A DNA stretch of 60,589 nucleotides from Phycisphaerales bacterium. Its GTDB lineage: Bacteria; Planctomycetota; Phycisphaerae; Phycisphaerales; SM1A02. A program made the translations under genes and the position numbers. Where the stretch lies: contig SIAA01000009.1 of NCBI GenBank assembly GCA_009692045.1, positions 1 through 60,589 of the forward strand, written 5' to 3'. Below, piece after piece: positions 1 to 9,366 of this stretch (the first letter of the stretch is position 1; the number at the start of each line of letters is the position of its first letter). Below the pieces are notes generated by a model that made no database searches, was not told the DNA's origin, and saw only the letters and a program-made list of their open reading frames with translations.

Positions 1-243
1 GGGGATCCGATGGCACTTGCGCCAACATCGGTAGAGGGGGCTGCCGACTTGCTGCTAGGCACTCTCACTGGTCGCGTGCGCGGCTTGGCACGATCGATGT
101 TGATTCTCAACAGCGCGATGGCGTTAGTTGCTGCGGGGGCTGCGGGGTCAATGCGTGAGGGCGCAGACCTTGCCGCGCGATCGCTGGATTCTGGCGCTGC
201 TGCCAATACTCTGAATGACCTAGTGACCACATCGCGCGGCTGA
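1..243 (+). CDS. trpD: anthranilate phosphoribosyltransferase, C-terminal end (partial)
   Basis: The reading frame is open from the first base of the window and stops with TGA at 241-243, so only about 80 C-terminal residues are present. They match the end of TrpD: an ILNSAMALV helix where the family has ILNAAAAL, then a G-A-A-G-S-M-REG segment, then the A-x-x-LDSGAA-x-x-x-L closing helix typical of the nucleoside phosphoribosyltransferase III fold. TrpD transfers phosphoribose to anthranilate in tryptophan synthesis. The ATG at 10 is internal, not the start. The catalytic N-terminal part lies outside the window. Identification rests on the C-terminal signature only. Confidence 0.8.
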   Translation, partial: GDPMALAPTSVEGAADLLLGTLTGRVRGLARSMLILNSAMALVAAGAAGSMREGADLAARSLDSGAAANTLNDLVTTSRG

Positions 244-318
244 GTTGCTCGACTGGGTGAGGCCCGACCTTCCGACCTGATTCTGAGAGTGTTCGGTGAA
301 CCTTGCTAGAGTCCGCGA

Positions 319-2883
319 GTGAGTCGAAGAGGTCGCCCACCGGACACTGTTGGACGCGTCGGTGTCCTTCCGATTCTGTGTTTGGCATTCCTGCTGGGTT
401 GTGTACTGGGAGTTTGTCTTGTTGGTCACCGGGTTGGGATTGGTGTCGCTGCGGCTTTACTTTCTGGTGGCCTAGTCGCCGCCACCGCTGCCGCTGCGAG
501 GCGGTCCTCCCGGACCGAGGCGAGTTGTTACTTGTTTGTCGGTGCTCTTCTAGTTGGCGGGGGCTGGTCGCTCTGGCAGCTGGAGAGGGCGCAGGCCTCA
601 CGGATTGCTCTGGGTAGTCCTGATCGAAGACTCGCCTTTGTCACCGGGGTCGTTCGCTCGGCCTGTGTGCAAGGAGGACAGGACGGCGACCTCCTCGCGC
701 GCTACCTCCGAGAGTTTCCCTCCAAGCACTTCGATCTACTGGTAGATGAGAACCGCGACGGCGGTGGTGCAGTACTTTCTGGATTCGTACGAGTTCGACT
801 CTCGCTCGATGCTCCAGAACCAATCCCGGGCACAACTATTGGCGTCAAGGGATGGTTCCGTGCTCCGAGCGGCCCAAGAAACCCTGGCGGGTTTGATCAA
901 CTTCGCTGGTCGCTCGACTCGGCATACCTCGGTTCCTTGGACGCTGTAGACGGGGGAGTGGTCAACGAGTCGGTGCACAACAGCGATGGCGGTGGTTTAT
1001 CCTTTTTCATCAGATCGTCTCTGATTCGGTGGCGCGCCTCTGTCGCAAGATCCCTTGAGTCGGCTTTGCCGGACTGGGTAACTGGAAGAGCAAGGTCTCT
1101 TTGTTTAGGAATGGTTGTGGGACTTCGGTCGGAGTTTCTGCCTGTCGTTGCCGCCGATATGTCGGCCACCGGCTTGTCGCACCTTCTCGCCATTTCTGGA
1201 TTCAATCTCGCGGTTCTTGCTGCGAGTGTCTCGGGTTTGTGTCGACTTTGCCGCGTGGGGAGGGTGACCACTATGCTCTCGGTGGCCGCCACCAGCCTTC
1301 TGTTCTGGATCTCTGTTGATGCGGGTGTGAGCGCGGTTCGGGCTGCTGCCTGTGCCTTTGTAGGATCGATCGCGGTCGGGGCGGGAAGGCGCTGGAGCGC
1401 CGACTCCATTCTCGCACTTGCTGCACTTGCACTGTTGATCGAAGCCCCGTGGGTAGCAATCAACGCTGGCTTTCAACTCTCGTTTGTGGCGGTGCTCGCG
1501 CTCAGATACCTAGCCTCACCGATGGCACTGGCATTCAGTTCTTGGTTCGATCGAGTTGGTGCTGGGTGTGCCAAGGCGACGGTACGAGGATTCTCCGCGT
1601 GCGGAAGTTTCCTTAGCCCGTGGCTCGCGGCTGCTCTCTGCGCTTGGGCTGTGTCCACCCCTATCGTGCTCGCTCACTTCGGCACGATCTCACCAGCGGG
1701 CGCCCCACTCAGTGTTCTTCTTTCGCCACTGGCGGCGGTGATCGTGGCGGCTGGGAGTGCTTCCGCGGTGCTGGGCGCGATTTGGGGACCCCTCGCGGCA
1801 ATGACCGCATCTACGGCCGCGCTCGCATCAGTGCTTACCGACTGGGTTCTCGTGCAATCGCTATCGATGCCCTGGACAAGCATTCGGGTTGGTTGTGTTG
1901 GGGGCTGGTGGGGGACCGTTCTGCTTCTCTTGATGTGGGTCACGCTACGGAGTGCGCCTCGACATTGGAGGCGTGCCGCGGCGATGATGGTGCTATGGGT
2001 AGCTGCACTCACTCTCGTGATATGGAGCAACTCGCGAGGCGACTCCCCTCGGCTTCGAGTCACGGTTCTTGATGTTGGTAACGGCTCCTGCCTGATAGTT
2101 CAGGATGGTGGTTCGTGTGTCGTATTCGATGTGGGTAGTTCATCGTGCCGCTCATTGAGTTCATCTACCCTCCTTCCGGCTCTAATGCAGATGGGGATCG
2201 GCCACATTGATGCCTGTGTGGTGAGTCATCCCGATCTTGACCACTTCTTGGGACTCCCCGAGTTGCTTGATTCTGTGACTGTCTGTGAGCTGGTCACTAC
2301 CGAGAGGTTTTTGGCTGAAGCTGTGGCACTTCCAACCGGACCAGAGGCCGCCGCTATGACGCGGATTCGCGCTCGTGGCCTCCTTGTCTCTACCGTGTCT
2401 CGATCCTGTACTAGACGCTGGGGAAACTCGACCTGGACATTTCTGCACCCTACGGAGACCGCGCACAAACGCGCCAACGACGACAGCATCATGGTTCGCA
2501 TAGATCCAGAGGGTGGGGCTGGCGGCATTCTGTTATGTGGTGACTGTGCTCACGAAGCCATCCCTGAAGTGTTGGCGCTTCCTGCAGATTCACTCGGGGG
2601 GATCGCTGTCCTCGAGTTGCCACACCACGGCAGTTTCATTGAACAGTCTGTGGCTCTGCTCAACAGGGTGCGGCCGCGTTTCATACTTCAGTCAACGGGC
2701 GAATCAAGGCTGAGTCCAGACAGGTGGCTGGCACTCGGTGGCGAATCGGTTCGGCTGTGCACGGCTCGGCTTGGCGCTGTTCGTGTGGAACTGTCACCAG
2801 ATGGAGACTGGACCGCCTATCACTGGGATGGCGCTGTCTGGGTGGCTACTACTGCTTCAACATCAGAGCACGCTCAAGGATGA
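319..2883 (+). CDS. comEC: ComEC/Rec2-type DNA uptake channel
   Basis: This 854-residue integral membrane protein has the full ComEC layout: two N-terminal hydrophobic segments, a soluble DUF4131-like region (about residues 90-210), a central Competence domain with many membrane helices (about 240-560, including SATGLSHLLAISGFN), and a C-terminal metallo-beta-lactamase-like domain from about residue 580. That last domain keeps DVGNG, SHPDLDH and the late HHGS motif. ComEC carries single-stranded DNA through the inner membrane during natural transformation. The start is a GTG 75 bp after trpD. The 3' end overlaps the convergent gene downstream by 35 bp. No other competence gene is seen nearby. 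Confidence 0.93.
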   Translation: MSRRGRPPDTVGRVGVLPILCLAFLLGCVLGVCLVGHRVGIGVAAALLSGGLVAATAAAARRSSRTEASCYLFVGALLVGGGWSLWQLERAQASRIALGSPDRRLAFVTGVVRSACVQGGQDGDLLARYLREFPSKHFDLLVDENRDGGGAVLSGFVRVRLSLDAPEPIPGTTIGVKGWFRAPSGPRNPGGFDQLRWSLDSAYLGSLDAVDGGVVNESVHNSDGGGLSFFIRSSLIRWRASVARSLESALPDWVTGRARSLCLGMVVGLRSEFLPVVAADMSATGLSHLLAISGFNLAVLAASVSGLCRLCRVGRVTTMLSVAATSLLFWISVDAGVSAVRAAACAFVGSIAVGAGRRWSADSILALAALALLIEAPWVAINAGFQLSFVAVLALRYLASPMALAFSSWFDRVGAGCAKATVRGFSACGSFLSPWLAAALCAWAVSTPIVLAHFGTISPAGAPLSVLLSPLAAVIVAAGSASAVLGAIWGPLAAMTASTAALASVLTDWVLVQSLSMPWTSIRVGCVGGWWGTVLLLLMWVTLRSAPRHWRRAAAMMVLWVAALTLVIWSNSRGDSPRLRVTVLDVGNGSCLIVQDGGSCVVFDVGSSSCRSLSSSTLLPALMQMGIGHIDACVVSHPDLDHFLGLPELLDSVTVCELVTTERFLAEAVALPTGPEAAAMTRIRARGLLVSTVSRSCTRRWGNSTWTFLHPTETAHKRANDDSIMVRIDPEGGAGGILLCGDCAHEAIPEVLALPADSLGGIAVLELPHHGSFIEQSVALLNRVRPRFILQSTGESRLSPDRWLALGGESVRLCTARLGAVRVELSPDGDWTAYHWDGAVWVATTASTSEHAQG

Positions 2884-4027
2884 CCGTGTCACCGATGGGG
2901 CCATCCGATTCTTCTGTCAACTCCAGGCTCCATGGTCCACCATCGAGCACTACAAAGAGATCCGCCACCGAGTTGCCTGCATTGAGGAGGGCGCGAAACT
3001 TCACCCCGTGTGAGTCACGCACGACCAACTGTGTGTTGGTGTACTGGCTCAGATGATGGGGAATGGAGGCGCGGGCAATCAGCGCGACCGGGGTTTGTTT
3101 CTCTTGCTCGGACTGCGTTGGTTGATCTGGTTGACCCGAATAGGTGAAAGTGCCAGGCCCCAGAAACCTCACAGCTCTTGCATCAAGCGACGCGCCCGCG
3201 CTGTCGACCATGGGGGCCTGCAAACCCAGCCGTGGTGCTGTCGCGTCAGATGCATCGGTCACGATTGGATGGAGCGATGCCAACGGTGTGATTCGCCCGC
3301 CAGCCATACTCATGCCGACCACATCTTCGAAGTGGAATGTTCGCGATGGTGTCTGAGGACTCAAGCGAATCCCCGACACAAGAAATCCGTCCTGAACCGA
3401 CTCGGCACTTGCGGCATCAACGATGGTTCCGTCACCAAGCCACAGGCGGATAGCACCCTGAGGCCGCCTCTGACAAACGAACGAAATGGACTTCACGCGG
3501 TCGATGGGAATTGATAGTTCGCTGCCATCGGTGCGCTCGACCAAGAGTGGGTCGTCCAGCTTCGCCACCAGTCCCGCTACACGATCGCCGTTGGCCAACA
3601 CCACGATGTCGCTGGTATTGGTGGCTTCGACTCGGGCATCGCTGTGCAAGAGAAGCGCCGCCACCTCTCCCTCTAGAACCGGGATCATCCCTAGGTTCGG
3701 ATGCCGCCACACCGTGCGCCTCTCACTAGAGCGAATGCTGCCAGGAAGAACTTCGCCCGTTGTCAGCACCAGCGCGGCGGGAAAGGGATCGCTCATCGTG
3801 ACACCAACGGCGGTGATGGCCAGCGCCTTGGATAGTTCGCGGTTCCCTCCTTGAAGTAGTGGTCTGACTACTCCGCCGGGCTCGATTGTCGCCTCCACCC
3901 ATCCTTGCTCTTGATATAGGAGAGCGAACACCCTTTGTGTCTCCGCCCGCTGTGACACGGCACGTGGGGCGGTGAGCGCGAGTGCCAACGAACACACTGT
4001 CGCTGCTGTGGTGAAATGAAAGTTCAT
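2849..4027 (-). CDS. exported protein of unknown function, last gene of MoxR operon
   Basis: I do not recognise a named family over the full 392 residues. A signal peptide is visible at about residues 1-25 (short positive start, hydrophobic core, A-V-S-Q cleavage area). The middle is rich in beta-type sequence, with repeated short blocks such as NGDRVAGLV and LWLGDGTIVDA. The last 80 residues (PGTFTYSG, then GNSVADLFVVLDG) resemble a carbohydrate-binding NPCBM/NEW2-like beta-sandwich, but only weakly. The ATG overlaps the stop of the upstream toroid gene as ATGA, so it is the last cistron of the operon. Its 3' end overlaps comEC tail to tail by 35 bp. Confidence 0.75.
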   Translation of the reverse strand: MNFHFTTAATVCSLALALTAPRAVSQRAETQRVFALLYQEQGWVEATIEPGGVVRPLLQGGNRELSKALAITAVGVTMSDPFPAALVLTTGEVLPGSIRSSERRTVWRHPNLGMIPVLEGEVAALLLHSDARVEATNTSDIVVLANGDRVAGLVAKLDDPLLVERTDGSELSIPIDRVKSISFVCQRRPQGAIRLWLGDGTIVDAASAESVQDGFLVSGIRLSPQTPSRTFHFEDVVGMSMAGGRITPLASLHPIVTDASDATAPRLGLQAPMVDSAGASLDARAVRFLGPGTFTYSGQPDQPTQSEQEKQTPVALIARASIPHHLSQYTNTQLVVRDSHGVKFRALLNAGNSVADLFVVLDGGPWSLELTEESDGPIGDTVILERALMLKQ

Positions 4028-5166
4028 CGCTGAAAAATGGGCAGGTATCGCTTGGGCATTTGCAGAACGATCAGCGCCATTGCTGTGGCGTAGGCATCAC
4101 CTGCCTGATGATCTTTCCACGCACCAGCAGCATCCTGAATCGAGATCAGTTCGTCCCGCACGCGTGGCCACCAACTCTTCCAGTAGTTGCCGCCGGCCAG
4201 ATACATGGCCTGAACCGAGTAATAGTGGCCATAAAAATAGTGTGCCTGCGTGCCTGGTCCGCTGGTACCAGATGGGGCTGATCGCTGCAGATACTCAAGC
4301 CCTCTGACGATTCCGTCGTCGTGGTAGATACCGGCGTAAAACAAGGTTGCCACACCGGCGGCGGCGCGCGGCCATGCACTTGACCCGGGTAGTGACATAT
4401 AGCGAAAGCCGCCATCGTCATTCTGGCACAGACGCACATACCTGACCGCGGCATCGATGGTCTCCTTGGGAACCTTGATCCCCGCATTTCTCGCGCTGCG
4501 CAGGGCCATTACCTGGCAGATTGTTACGGAAACATCGGCCTCATAGGGAACCGGGTTGTAGCGCCAGCCACCCTCCTCGTTCTGACTGTTGGCAATGAGG
4601 TTGATGGCGCGCACAAGAGCATCGCGAACACGCGAGTCTTCGCTATTCATCCCATAGACCTCGCCAAGAAACAGTGTGGCGAAGCCGTGTCCGTACATGG
4701 GCGCGTGTGTTGCCTCTGCCGCGAGTAGACCGCTCTCTGTTGCACCCGAGAGAACAAACCCCAGTGCCTTCTCTACCTGTTCCCCATATATACCTCGCCC
4801 CGGTGTGTTGCCGTCAGCCATGAATGCCAGAGCGGCGAGGGCGGCGATTCCCACATGTCTTCCGTATCGGCCCCGACCGAATGACCCATCTTCGTTCTGA
4901 ATGGACTTCAGGTACTCAAGTCCGCGGCTCACAGAGGACACTAGTTGTGGGGTTGACTCAGCTTCCTCGGGCGCATTCTCCGCCCCTGCTGCCACTGCTG
5001 CCACTGCTGCCTCTGGTGCCTCTGGTGGCGCAGTCGTTGTGACTGGTACTGGTGGACCCGCCACCTCTGGGATTCCTTGAACACCAATAGCAGCCGGGGA
5101 CGCGAGAGCCAGTGTTGCCGCGATGGCACACAGTTCGACCTGAAGCAATCGGTTGGTGTCTCTCAT
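4024..5166 (-). CDS. exported alpha/alpha-toroid protein (prenyltransferase / squalene-oxidase repeat)
   Basis: The 380-residue product has a signal peptide (about 1-30), a Pro/Ala/Glu-rich spacer, then tandem alpha-helical repeats with the QN-x-x-G-G-W/F signature: QNEDGSFGRG, QNEEGGWRYNP, QNDDGGFRYM and a C-terminal IQDAAGAWKD. This is the toroid fold shared by squalene-hopene cyclases, prenyltransferase beta subunits and thioester proteins. I see no DXDD cyclase motif and no thioester GCGEQ, so a cyclase role is not supported. A protein-binding or glycan-binding envelope role is inferred. An upstream in-frame extension to 5289 exists, but ATG 5166 forms an ATGA overlap with the preceding gene and begins the signal peptide, so I use it. 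Confidence 0.85.
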   Translation of the reverse strand: MRDTNRLLQVELCAIAATLALASPAAIGVQGIPEVAGPPVPVTTTAPPEAPEAAVAAVAAGAENAPEEAESTPQLVSSVSRGLEYLKSIQNEDGSFGRGRYGRHVGIAALAALAFMADGNTPGRGIYGEQVEKALGFVLSGATESGLLAAEATHAPMYGHGFATLFLGEVYGMNSEDSRVRDALVRAINLIANSQNEEGGWRYNPVPYEADVSVTICQVMALRSARNAGIKVPKETIDAAVRYVRLCQNDDGGFRYMSLPGSSAWPRAAAGVATLFYAGIYHDDGIVRGLEYLQRSAPSGTSGPGTQAHYFYGHYYSVQAMYLAGGNYWKSWWPRVRDELISIQDAAGAWKDHQAGDAYATAMALIVLQMPKRYLPIFQR

Positions 5167-8100
5167 GGCGTGTGTCCCTTGGCCATGTTTCGATAGTAAG
5201 CCTCGGTGGCGCGACGATACATCGTTGACATTCTCTCTCTGAGCCCTTGTCGAACCAGATCGCGGTCGCGCGTGGGTAGGTTGCCCCACTCTACTTGTGA
5301 CTCGTCGATGGGGCCTGATGAAACTGGGTCTGTGGGTGGTGGACCATCGCTGGGATCGTCCCCTGTTCCATCATTTTGCTCGCCCTTGGCTGAATCAGCG
5401 GCCTGTTGCTTGCTCTGTTGTTTGAGCCGCTTCGACTCTTCGCTGGAATCACCAGAGTCTTCGCCCTTCTGCGAGTTAGACCCGGATGACCCGGACCCGC
5501 CACCCTGTTGTCGCCGCCTCTGTGCCGAGTCGATCAATGCATCCAGCCGCCGGAGTGTGTCCTCCTGTACTCGCTGCACACCAAGCCCACGATCTCCGTC
5601 TGAAAGCAGAACTGCACTTCGTTTCATGAGATCGGTGAGTTGCACCAGTTGACTGGCGTCGGTCATCTCCGCGAGCTCCCGCTCCAGAGTGGCGCGAGCC
5701 GCCGCTGTGGCTTCACTCTGCCCGCTCTCATCGGATCCTGTTCCCAACACATCGTCGAGGCTGGGGAGCCCCGCCTGTGGCTCATTGTCTGAAGAGGGGT
5801 TGGTATTTGCGTCAGGAGCCAACTGCCAGAAGTACTGCGGGGCGGGAGCCACACCAGCTCTGGAACCATCGTTACTCGTTGGTGGGCGAGGCTCGCTGCC
5901 GCCTCGACTCTCTGCTGGTTGCTCGATGCGCTCCCTAAGCTCGTTGGCCATTTCTTGAATGAATACTTGCTCGAGTGCGAGGTTGTTGCTGATCTCTCTG
6001 GCGACCGTCCGGTCATAAATGTCCTGCTGCAGCGCGCGCAACACCTTCAGTTCGGCGACCGGAGGAATCTCTGGTCTTTCACCCCCCGAACCTCCGCCGC
6101 CTCCGCCTCCACTGTCACCCTCCGGTCTTGCCGCCTCAAATGGGTCTTGCCCTGTTGAACCGCTCATGGCTGTCGCCAGTCCTCTTAGTAACCCTAGTGA
6201 GCGGGTGGCGGCGGTGGCGGCTGATTGCATCACACCTTCTCGAAGAGCGCTCGATGCTTCTGACATGTACCCATCGGCGCCGCTGTGGGCTTTCATCATC
6301 ACCTTTGACTTGCTGACCTCCTCGTGATTGGTAGCGACCTGAGAAAGTGCGGTTCGCACCTCCTCTTGTGCCGCACCCAGCCGGCGCGACTCCAGCAACT
6401 TCTTGCGAGCTTGTTCGTCGTTTGATCGAACCATTGCGTCGATACCAGCAACGATTCCCTCCTGCTTGGTCGCGATCTGTCGGTAGATCTCCGCCAACTG
6501 GCGAGCTTGTCTCTCCTCTTCGCGCTTGTTGACCTCATCTTCGCGCTTCTGGGCCAGAACAATGGCGCTGTTGAGAGCCCGCCTGGTTTCGATGAGAGCC
6601 GATACCGCGGTCTCTTTGGGAGTGGCGTCCGTGCTGCTGATCGACGAGATTGCCTGGGCAGCCGTAGTGCTGGCAACAACCGCCTGCGCGAGGGCACCGG
6701 CGATTTGGGCTCCATCTCTTCCGAGTGTCAGTGCCTCTTGATGAACCGACTCGATGTTCTGGCATAGCCGAGAACCAAGAGCCAAACTAGCGTCGCGTGG
6801 TTCCTCTGCGCGAACATCTGACTCCAGTGATTCGCAGGCAAGCACCAGCGATTTCAACGCCTCCAACATGCTTGCTAGGCGTCGCTTCAGTGTCAAAGCG
6901 CGCGACCGCTCCTCATCCTTCAGCTCATCAAGCATCTCTTGGAGGACATCCTCTGCGCTCTTGGATGATGCTTGTGCCTCCTCCATCCTGTTTTCCCGTG
7001 TCAGTTGAGCGGCTTCGTTGGCGCTGGTGGCTAGACCCTTGGTAGAGGCCTTGTCTGCTGCACGCTTCAGACTCTCGGATCGCACTGGATCATCCTTGCG
7101 CGAGCGTTCGGCGCTCGAGAGGAGTTCGGTTGGTAGTTCCTCGGCTTCGGTTGCGGCTTGCTCGGCCCGCTGAGCCACTCGCTCCAAGTCGGCGGCCTGA
7201 TCAGCTGGTAGTTGAGAGGTGTCGGCGCCAGCTGTTTTGTTGGCGAGCGCACTCCGATCCCGAGCGATTGATTCAAGTGTCTCCGCGAGCTTCTCAATGC
7301 GCCTAGTCGATACCCATGTGTCCTCGTCGCGGTCCAAGAGTGAAGCCAGTGCCTCCAACTCGTCACGAACCACCTCCTGTGTTGCAACCACCTCCGCCAG
7401 CGCGCGCTCTCTCTCTGCACCCTCTTGCAAAGGCAACGCCTCTGACAGCTCTCTGGCGCTGTTTGAGGCTGCGCCAGCCTGCTCAAGAATGTCTGACGCT
7501 TGTCTCAATACTGATGCCAGCGATTCTTCGGTCAGGTGGTTCATCTGGCGACGCTCGTCCAGCGCGGTCAGTGTGCCCCTCATTCCACTAATCCGCTCGC
7601 TCACCTCGCCCTGTTTGTGTTGGGTGGGATCGGTAGCAGCGCTCTGTTGAATCGTGCGCTGCCTCTCGTCCAGCCTGATGGCGCCCTGACGCAGCGCCGT
7701 GAGGATGCCGCGAAACTCGTCTACGAGAGCCTGTTCGCTCACGATTCGGAGTCGTCGAACCACACTTTGGGCGGCTGGGTGTTTCTTCTCGCCAAGTTGA
7801 TAGTGATCGGTCGAACGCGCTGTTACCTCTAGCACATCACCAACGGTAACTGGTGTCGAGAAACATGAGCCACTCAAGGTGCTGATTTCCAGTTCTGTTT
7901 GCAGTTCGGTGCCGCCACCACTCTCGGTAACCGTCATCCACGCATCATCGGTTGAGGATGATCTGCGCACCTCAATCCAGATGCGGTCAATGCCCATGTC
8001 GTCATGAGCGCGAACTAGTAACGGCACAACCGCGCTCCCAAGCACCGACTCGTCGGCCGATGGTTCAATCAGTACAACTTCTGGCGCACCGTCCTGGGTG

Positions 8101-9332
8101 ACGGTAAACACAAAGCTGATATCAGTGGTGTTTCTTACCCCTTGATCATCTAAGAGGTTTACCGCCATCACTCCCGAAGCTTGGGCGCGCCATGACAGGG
8201 TAATGTTGTCGGAGTTGCCTGAGAGTGTGAATGCTGGGGGGGGGTCGTTTGGTTGCCAAGCAAAAGTGCTCTCTATCCACTGATCATTGGTGGTTGTGTT
8301 TGCGGGTGGGATTGGTATTGGCTTGTTCAGTTGCAGCTTCAGTTCAACTATGGACCCTGCCACCATTCGGGGGGTGTTGCTGTCGCGTCCATCGGCTCCG
8401 GTTCCAAGTTCCTGAACTTCAGCAGTGAGTATGCCCTTGGAATACTCGGGCGGTGTCACTGATACGGTTGCCGACACAACTGCCGGTGCGGATACAAACC
8501 GAACGGTTTGTGGGTCTGTTTCTGCATCCGAAGAGTGAAAGAAGAACTCCAGCGACTCACCTGCTTCTGGAGCCGCGATCAGTCTCTCAAACAACTTCCC
8601 ACCCTGGTGTGACATGGGGAATTCCTGCCAAGCGTGTGGTCCATCTGGGGTTCTGACTCGAGCCGAGACAATCACTCTCTCTGCGCTTGTGTCGCCGCGG
8701 TCCAAGTTGGCCACCAGTGAGAACTGGGCGCCGCTGGCGGCAGCGTGCTCTGTCACCAGACTCGATAGGGCTGTCCGCGCTGGCCATTGTGTGTCCCCCA
8801 GTGGCAAGAGTGTGCGGCGCAGCCCGATTGTTGCAAATCCGGGCCAGACCAGGGCCAAGGAAAGAAACATGGCGGCGCTGCCGACGAGTCCGATCAACCT
8901 TCGTGACACATGGGAGTAATCCAGCCGAGCTTCTATGTTGTGACGGCTGACAAGAGCGTTTGCCTCCTTGATGACCGCTTGCGCCAACTGGTTGTTGGGG
9001 TTGTGCTTCTCCTCAACAAACTCTACCGCGCTCGCCAGAGTGCCTCTGAGTTGTGGACGAATCTCCTCAACGCGAAGCGCCAGATCAACGCCAGACATTT
9101 GCACTCCCAGCACCATGCGCGCTGCTGTTGAGAGAGCCCACACCAAGGCTGCTAGACCACCCACCAACTCAAACAGCCTGAACACTGGTGGTAGGCGAAA
9201 CAGACCGTCGAGCACCACCAGAGCAGATAGCCCCAAGATCGCCAGAGCAATGGGTTTGCAAACAGCCTCGGTGGCAACAAGCCGCCGCGCCCTAGTCCCC
9301 AAGACTGTTAGTTCCTCAACGACTGTTCTCAT
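5163..9332 (-). CDS. giant membrane-anchored coiled-coil protein, DUF4175-like
   Basis: A 1389-residue protein and the largest gene in the window. Two N-terminal membrane segments (about residues 27-70 and 148-180) bracket a short loop. A predicted extracytoplasmic beta-rich region follows (about 180-560), then about 600 residues of Ala/Glu/Arg/Gln-rich helical coiled coil. The tail is low-complexity Gly/Ser/Asp/Gln and ends in a basic amphipathic stretch (RERMSTMYRRATEAYYRN). This layout resembles the DUF4175-type proteins that accompany MoxR/DUF58/VWA operons, but the family placement is my judgement. It overlaps the next gene by 4 bp and follows its upstream neighbour after 34 bp. It is probably a structural or scaffold component of the complex encoded here. 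Confidence 0.85.
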   Translation of the reverse strand: MRTVVEELTVLGTRARRLVATEAVCKPIALAILGLSALVVLDGLFRLPPVFRLFELVGGLAALVWALSTAARMVLGVQMSGVDLALRVEEIRPQLRGTLASAVEFVEEKHNPNNQLAQAVIKEANALVSRHNIEARLDYSHVSRRLIGLVGSAAMFLSLALVWPGFATIGLRRTLLPLGDTQWPARTALSSLVTEHAAASGAQFSLVANLDRGDTSAERVIVSARVRTPDGPHAWQEFPMSHQGGKLFERLIAAPEAGESLEFFFHSSDAETDPQTVRFVSAPAVVSATVSVTPPEYSKGILTAEVQELGTGADGRDSNTPRMVAGSIVELKLQLNKPIPIPPANTTTNDQWIESTFAWQPNDPPPAFTLSGNSDNITLSWRAQASGVMAVNLLDDQGVRNTTDISFVFTVTQDGAPEVVLIEPSADESVLGSAVVPLLVRAHDDMGIDRIWIEVRRSSSTDDAWMTVTESGGGTELQTELEISTLSGSCFSTPVTVGDVLEVTARSTDHYQLGEKKHPAAQSVVRRLRIVSEQALVDEFRGILTALRQGAIRLDERQRTIQQSAATDPTQHKQGEVSERISGMRGTLTALDERRQMNHLTEESLASVLRQASDILEQAGAASNSARELSEALPLQEGAERERALAEVVATQEVVRDELEALASLLDRDEDTWVSTRRIEKLAETLESIARDRSALANKTAGADTSQLPADQAADLERVAQRAEQAATEAEELPTELLSSAERSRKDDPVRSESLKRAADKASTKGLATSANEAAQLTRENRMEEAQASSKSAEDVLQEMLDELKDEERSRALTLKRRLASMLEALKSLVLACESLESDVRAEEPRDASLALGSRLCQNIESVHQEALTLGRDGAQIAGALAQAVVASTTAAQAISSISSTDATPKETAVSALIETRRALNSAIVLAQKREDEVNKREEERQARQLAEIYRQIATKQEGIVAGIDAMVRSNDEQARKKLLESRRLGAAQEEVRTALSQVATNHEEVSKSKVMMKAHSGADGYMSEASSALREGVMQSAATAATRSLGLLRGLATAMSGSTGQDPFEAARPEGDSGGGGGGGSGGERPEIPPVAELKVLRALQQDIYDRTVAREISNNLALEQVFIQEMANELRERIEQPAESRGGSEPRPPTSNDGSRAGVAPAPQYFWQLAPDANTNPSSDNEPQAGLPSLDDVLGTGSDESGQSEATAAARATLERELAEMTDASQLVQLTDLMKRSAVLLSDGDRGLGVQRVQEDTLRRLDALIDSAQRRRQQGGGSGSSGSNSQKGEDSGDSSEESKRLKQQSKQQAADSAKGEQNDGTGDDPSDGPPPTDPVSSGPIDESQVEWGNLPTRDRDLVRQGLRERMSTMYRRATEAYYRNMAKGHTP

Positions 9333-9366
9333 GTTTCCACTACTTCACGGTATACCGCACTGGTCA

